From: an uncultured beta proteobacterium
GTDB taxonomy: Bacteria; Pseudomonadota; Gammaproteobacteria; Burkholderiales; Burkholderiaceae_C
Reading direction: 5' to 3'
DNA length: 13,466 nt
Assembly (NCBI GenBank): GCA_903885415.1
Contig: CAISIP010000140.1
Span: 1 to 13,466 of the forward strand
This document shows, one piece after another, positions 10,848 through 13,466 of the stretch (positions are counted from its first letter, which is position 1; each line of letters begins with the position of its first letter). Both the position numbers and the translations under genes were made by a program. Below the pieces are notes generated by a model that saw nothing but the letters and a program-made list of their open reading frames with translations, did not search any database and had not been told where the DNA came from.

Positions 10848-12077
10848 TCAGCGCCGCTGGCTGGGGTGCGCCAGCGCCCTGCGCTGCAGCAGCAGCAACG
10901 AGGCGATCGCCACGCAGCTGACCCCCAGCAGCAACCACAGACCATAGCGATAGCCCGCCTGCGGGCTCCACAGCAGACCCAGCGCCAGCGGCGCGGCCGC
11001 ACGCGCCAGCGCCAGTGGAATTCCCAACGCGCCGTTGAGGCTTGCGACATGCTCGCGGTCGACGTATTGCGCAATCGCTGTTCCCTTGACGATGGTGAGC
11101 ATGCCGTTGCCCATTCCGTAGAGCAGGACGAACAGCAACGCCAATAGCAGCCCCAGCGTGGCGGCATGGGGCGCCGCCCACAACGCCAGCAGCAGGGTCG
11201 CCATCGCCATCGGCATCAGGCAAGGGATCAGCAGATTGGCCCGGTGCAGGTCAAAGTGCCGCTCGAAGAAGTACAACAGCGCGCGCCCGAAAACCTGCAG
11301 AACACCGATCGCCGCCGGTATCGCGATCACCCAGGCCTCGGCCAGACCGCTCTCGCGCAGCAGGCTCACCATGTGCGCCGGCAGCGCGGCCGTAATCGCC
11401 ATCATCAGCACGATGAAGCCGCCCGCCAGCAGGAAGGGGGCGCCACGCAGGTGGCCCGCGAGCGACGCCGCGTCGATTCGCGCGGTGCCGGCGGGCCCGG
11501 CGCGGGGGCCGCCGCGCAGCACCACCGCATGCACCGGAAAGCAGAACAGGAATTGCAGGGCGGCCAAGCACCACAGGGCATGGCGCCAGCCAAAGGAGGC
11601 AATCAGCCAGGCGGTCAGCGGGATAAATACCGTGCTGGCCAGGCCGCCAAGAAAAGTCATCGTGATGATGGCGCGACGGAAGTCCTGCGGGAAACGCCGC
11701 GTGAGAACTGCAAAGACGGGCGTGTACAGCGTCGCGGCCATGGCCAGGCCGAGCACGGTCCACACGGCGTAGAAATGGGCCAAGCTGTCTATGAAGCCGT
11801 GCAGCACCAGACACAATCCGACCACCAGCGAGCCGCCGGCCATCACCAGGCGCTCATGGCCCCGGTCGATCCAGCGCCCCACCGGGTAGGCGCCCAGGCC
11901 CTCGGCCAGCAACGCCAGGCTGAAAGCCAGCGAGGACTCGGCGCGGCCCAGGCCCAGCGCGCGCTCGACCGGCTCCATCAGCAGTGCAAACGTGTAGAAG
12001 ACGCTGCCCCAGGTGACCAGCTGCGACAGCGACAGCCAGACAATCAGGCGCCGGTCGGCTCGGGGGTCTCGCGTCAT
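10848..12077 (-). CDS. Major facilitator superfamily transporter
   Basis: From the ATG at 12077 this is a 409-residue, highly hydrophobic protein with about twelve membrane segments and a polar loop in the middle (around 195-215). Between the second and third segments it has GRWIDRGHERL (67-77), a version of the MFS motif A loop. An upstream in-frame ATG at 12122 would add 15 polar residues and enter the regulator's promoter, so 12077 is preferred. The gene ends 10 bases from the end of metH and is divergent from the GlxA-type regulator, 64 bases between starts, so the regulator may control it. The substrate is unknown. Proximity to creatinase allows, but does not show, transport of creatine or a related compound. 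Confidence 0.85.
   Translation of the reverse strand: MTRDPRADRRLIVWLSLSQLVTWGSVFYTFALLMEPVERALGLGRAESSLAFSLALLAEGLGAYPVGRWIDRGHERLVMAGGSLVVGLCLVLHGFIDSLAHFYAVWTVLGLAMAATLYTPVFAVLTRRFPQDFRRAIITMTFLGGLASTVFIPLTAWLIASFGWRHALWCLAALQFLFCFPVHAVVLRGGPRAGPAGTARIDAASLAGHLRGAPFLLAGGFIVLMMAITAALPAHMVSLLRESGLAEAWVIAIPAAIGVLQVFGRALLYFFERHFDLHRANLLIPCLMPMAMATLLLALWAAPHAATLGLLLALLFVLLYGMGNGMLTIVKGTAIAQYVDREHVASLNGALGIPLALARAAAPLALGLLWSPQAGYRYGLWLLLGVSCVAIASLLLLQRRALAHPSQRR
10855..10876. terminator. Hairpin at the convergent ends of metH and the MFS gene
   Basis: CGCTGGC and GCCAGCG form a seven-pair stem with an eight-base loop, lying within the last codons of the MFS gene and just past the metH stop. No T-tract follows on either strand, so it is not a standard intrinsic terminator. 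It may help separate the two converging transcripts. Confidence 0.2.
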
Positions 12078-12083
12078 GGGCCG

Positions 12084-12089
12084 ATTATC
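12084..12089 (-). promoter_or_regulatory. Possible -10 hexamer for the MFS gene
   Basis: GATAAT on the minus strand matches the consensus at five of six positions and ends 6 bases before the ATG at 12077. Transcription would then begin at or next to the start codon, giving a leaderless message. This agrees with the absence of a ribosome-binding sequence there. No -35 hexamer is evident. Confidence 0.3.
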
Positions 12090-12096
12090 GCGAGCC

Positions 12097-12118
12097 GGGG
12101 TCGCCACGGGTGGTCCCC
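12097..12118. promoter_or_regulatory. Imperfect dyad between the divergent MFS and regulator promoters (candidate operator)
   Basis: The sequence GGGG-tcg-CCAC-gg-GTGG-t-CCCC is an imperfect inverted repeat. It lies between the two candidate -10 boxes, about 20-40 bases before each start codon. This is where a regulator controlling both genes could bind. In GC-rich DNA such dyads also arise by chance, so this is a candidate only. Confidence 0.28.
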
Positions 12119-12129
12119 GCACCCGCGGC

Positions 12130-12135
12130 TAATAT
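12130..12135 (+). promoter_or_regulatory. Possible -10 hexamer for the GlxA-type regulator
   Basis: TAATAT ends 6 bases before the ATG at 12142, so the transcript would begin at about the start codon. There is no Shine-Dalgarno sequence in the short GGGCGC spacer that could be retained on such a message. No -35 is visible. Confidence 0.3.
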
Positions 12136-12141
12136 GGGCGC

Positions 12142-13122
12142 ATGCGTTCGCTGGTATTCGGGTTTGTAGTCGTCCCCAACTTCTCGCTCATCGCGCTGAG
12201 CGCCTGCGTCGACCCGCTGCGCATGGCCAACCATGTGCTGGGCCAGGCGGCCTACCGCGCGGTGCTGCTGTCGCCCGATGGCGGCCTGGTCGCTTCCAGC
12301 GACGGCATCAAGGTGATGACCGAGTACAGCCTGGGCGACGCACCCGCCCTGGACCTCATATTTGTGGTCGGGCCCAACCCGATACCCAAACGCGGGCTGA
12401 GCACGCTGACCGTCTGGCTCAAGAAGGCTGCCGGCGCCGGAATACCACTGGCCGGGGTCGACACCGGCGCCTACCTGATGGCGCAGGCCGGGCTGCTCGA
12501 CGGCTACCGCTGCACCATCCACTGGGAAGACCACGAGGCGATGGTCGAACGCTTTCCCGGCATCATCGTGACGCAGCATTTTTTTGAGGTCGACCGCGAC
12601 CGCTACACCTGCAGCGGCGGCGTCGCGCCGCTGGATCTGATGACCTACCTGCTGACCCAAGCACCGGGAAGCCGGCAACTGGCCAACGAAGTGGCAAACC
12701 ACCTGATCGCCGAGCGCCGGAGCCTGACCGACACCCAGCCCGTCTCGGTGATCCACCAGGGCCGCGTCACCGGCGCGGCAATGATCGAAGCGCTGCGGCT
12801 GATGGAGGCCAATGTGGCCGAGCCGCTCACGATCGTCGAAGTCGCCCGTTTCTCGGGGCTGGAGCTGCGAAGCCTGCAACGCCAATTCAAGCGCAGCCTG
12901 GGCAAGTCGCCCGAGCGGGTCTACCTGGACATCCGGCTCGCGCGCGCGCGCATCCTGGTGCAGCGCAGCGACAAGAGCCTGCGCGACATCGCCGCCGAGA
13001 CCGGTTTCGCCTCGAGCTCGCACCTGACCGCCCGTTACACGCCGCGCTTTGGCGCACCGCCCAGCGTGGAGCGGGTGCGTCGCGGACGAGGGCTGTCGTT
13101 CAAAGACAGTTCGTTGTCGTAA
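12142..13122 (+). CDS. GlxA-family transcriptional regulator (DJ-1/PfpI-like domain plus AraC helix-turn-helix)
   Basis: A 326-residue regulator with an N-terminal DJ-1/PfpI (glutamine-amidotransferase-like) domain, about 4-190, and a C-terminal AraC-type DNA-binding domain, about 212-316. The first half shows FGFVVVPNFSLIALSACVDPLR, VVGPNP, GVDTGAYLMAQAGLLDG (105-121), TIHWEDHEAMVERFP (125-139) and TCSGGVAPLDLM (156-167). The nucleophile position of DJ-1 enzymes is Thr108 within DTG, so the domain should sense a ligand rather than catalyse. The two helix-turn-helix units lie at about 229-250 and 278-300 (RDIAAETGFASSSHL). The same architecture occurs in GbdR, CdhR and SouR, which respond to glycine betaine, carnitine and sarcosine. 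It precedes creatinase in the same direction by 61 bases, so control of creatine use is a reasonable inference. Confidence 0.9.
   Translation: MRSLVFGFVVVPNFSLIALSACVDPLRMANHVLGQAAYRAVLLSPDGGLVASSDGIKVMTEYSLGDAPALDLIFVVGPNPIPKRGLSTLTVWLKKAAGAGIPLAGVDTGAYLMAQAGLLDGYRCTIHWEDHEAMVERFPGIIVTQHFFEVDRDRYTCSGGVAPLDLMTYLLTQAPGSRQLANEVANHLIAERRSLTDTQPVSVIHQGRVTGAAMIEALRLMEANVAEPLTIVEVARFSGLELRSLQRQFKRSLGKSPERVYLDIRLARARILVQRSDKSLRDIAAETGFASSSHLTARYTPRFGAPPSVERVRRGRGLSFKDSSLS
13105..13118 (+). other. Small hairpin with a UUCG loop at the end of the regulator gene
   Basis: GACAG-TTCG-TTGTC can fold in RNA as a five-pair stem (one G-U pair) closed by a stable UUCG tetraloop. It lies in the last codons of the regulator. 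No T-tract follows, so it is at most a weak pause or processing site between regulator and creatinase. Confidence 0.2.
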
Positions 13123-13170
13123 TTCGGAATTTATCAAGCGGGGCATCCCGCCACACTAGCCGGCCACCCT

Positions 13171-13176
13171 GAGGAA
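13171..13176 (+). promoter_or_regulatory. Strong ribosome-binding site of creatinase
   Basis: GAGGAA ends 7 bases before the ATG at 13184. It is the best Shine-Dalgarno match in the window and contrasts with the poor leaders of the neighbouring genes. It indicates high translation of creatinase and fixes the start. Confidence 0.7.
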
Positions 13177-13183
13177 TCTGCAC

Positions 13184-13466
13184 ATGGCCATGCCCAACCT
13201 GATCCATATCGACAACGGCGAGCGCGTTCGCCACAGCTTCTCCGACGCCGAATACGCCACGCGTATCGCCAAGCTGCGCGCCATGATGGCGCGCAAGAGC
13301 GTCGACACCGTGCTGTTCACCAGCTACCACAACATCAACTACTACAGCGACTTCCTGTACTGCTCCTTCGGTCGCTTCTACGGCCTGGTGGTGACGCATG
13401 ACAAGGTGGTCCTGATCGCGGCCAACATCGACGGCGGCCAGCCCTGGCGCAAAGGCGTCTGCGACC
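13184..13466 (+). CDS. Creatinase (creatine amidinohydrolase), N-terminal fragment cut by window edge
   Basis: The first 94 residues, running off the right end, agree closely with Pseudomonas creatinase (about 403 residues). They include IHIDNGERVRHSFSDAEYA at 7-25, the block TSYHNINYYSDFLYCSFGR at 46-64, and ANIDGGQPWRKGV at 80-92. Creatinase hydrolyses creatine to sarcosine and urea in the cytoplasm. It has the pita-bread fold of methionine aminopeptidase and proline dipeptidase but uses no metal. The catalytic histidine (His232 in the Pseudomonas enzyme) lies in the missing C-terminal domain, so activity cannot be judged. The start ATG is set by the GAGGAA site and by alignment of the MxMP beginning. 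Its position after a GlxA-type regulator suggests inducible expression. Confidence 0.93.
   Translation, partial: MAMPNLIHIDNGERVRHSFSDAEYATRIAKLRAMMARKSVDTVLFTSYHNINYYSDFLYCSFGRFYGLVVTHDKVVLIAANIDGGQPWRKGVCD

Noticed and set aside
13131..13136. TTATCA as a -10 box for creatinase
   Set aside because: The match to consensus is poor and there is no -35 partner; read-through from the regulator gene is equally possible.

Overview
This is a GC-rich, tightly packed bacterial chromosome segment. Gene content and gene architecture point to a betaproteobacterium, most likely order Burkholderiales: methionine synthase is split into two adjacent genes, a creatinase sits behind a GlxA-type regulator, and an NMT1/SsuA-class importer is linked to small metabolic enzymes. 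The taxon is inferred from gene families, not from a marker gene.

Layout. Bases 1-157 (minus) hold the first 52 codons of recQ. Bases 158-578 contain no intact gene, but they hold an eroded C-terminal fragment of an enoyl-CoA hydratase (244-525, minus). Bases 579-6844 (minus) form one seven-gene run with almost no spacing. In order of transcription it encodes a periplasmic substrate-binding protein, an ABC ATPase, two ABC permeases, an isocitrate lyase/PEP-mutase superfamily C-C lyase, and the large and small subunits of a LeuCD-type hydro-lyase. Bases 7007-10837 (plus) hold the two-piece cobalamin-dependent methionine synthase (homocysteine-binding half, then the folate/cobalamin/activation half). 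It converges on an MFS transporter (10848-12077, minus). That transporter diverges from a GlxA-family AraC regulator (12142-13122, plus), which is followed by a creatinase gene cut by the window end (13184 onward).

How they may work together. The minus-strand operon looks like a self-contained uptake-and-degradation module: an importer for a small anion, an aconitase-family hydratase to add or move water on a dicarboxylate, and an isocitrate-lyase-like enzyme to split the hydroxy acid. The closest known enzyme pairing is dimethylmaleate hydratase plus 2,3-dimethylmalate lyase of anaerobic nicotinate degradation. No other leucine genes are visible here and the LeuD substrate loop departs from the usual sequence. 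I therefore infer that these LeuCD proteins are catabolic paralogs. The right end looks like the start of a creatine-use locus (creatine to sarcosine and urea), with the regulator as probable controller.
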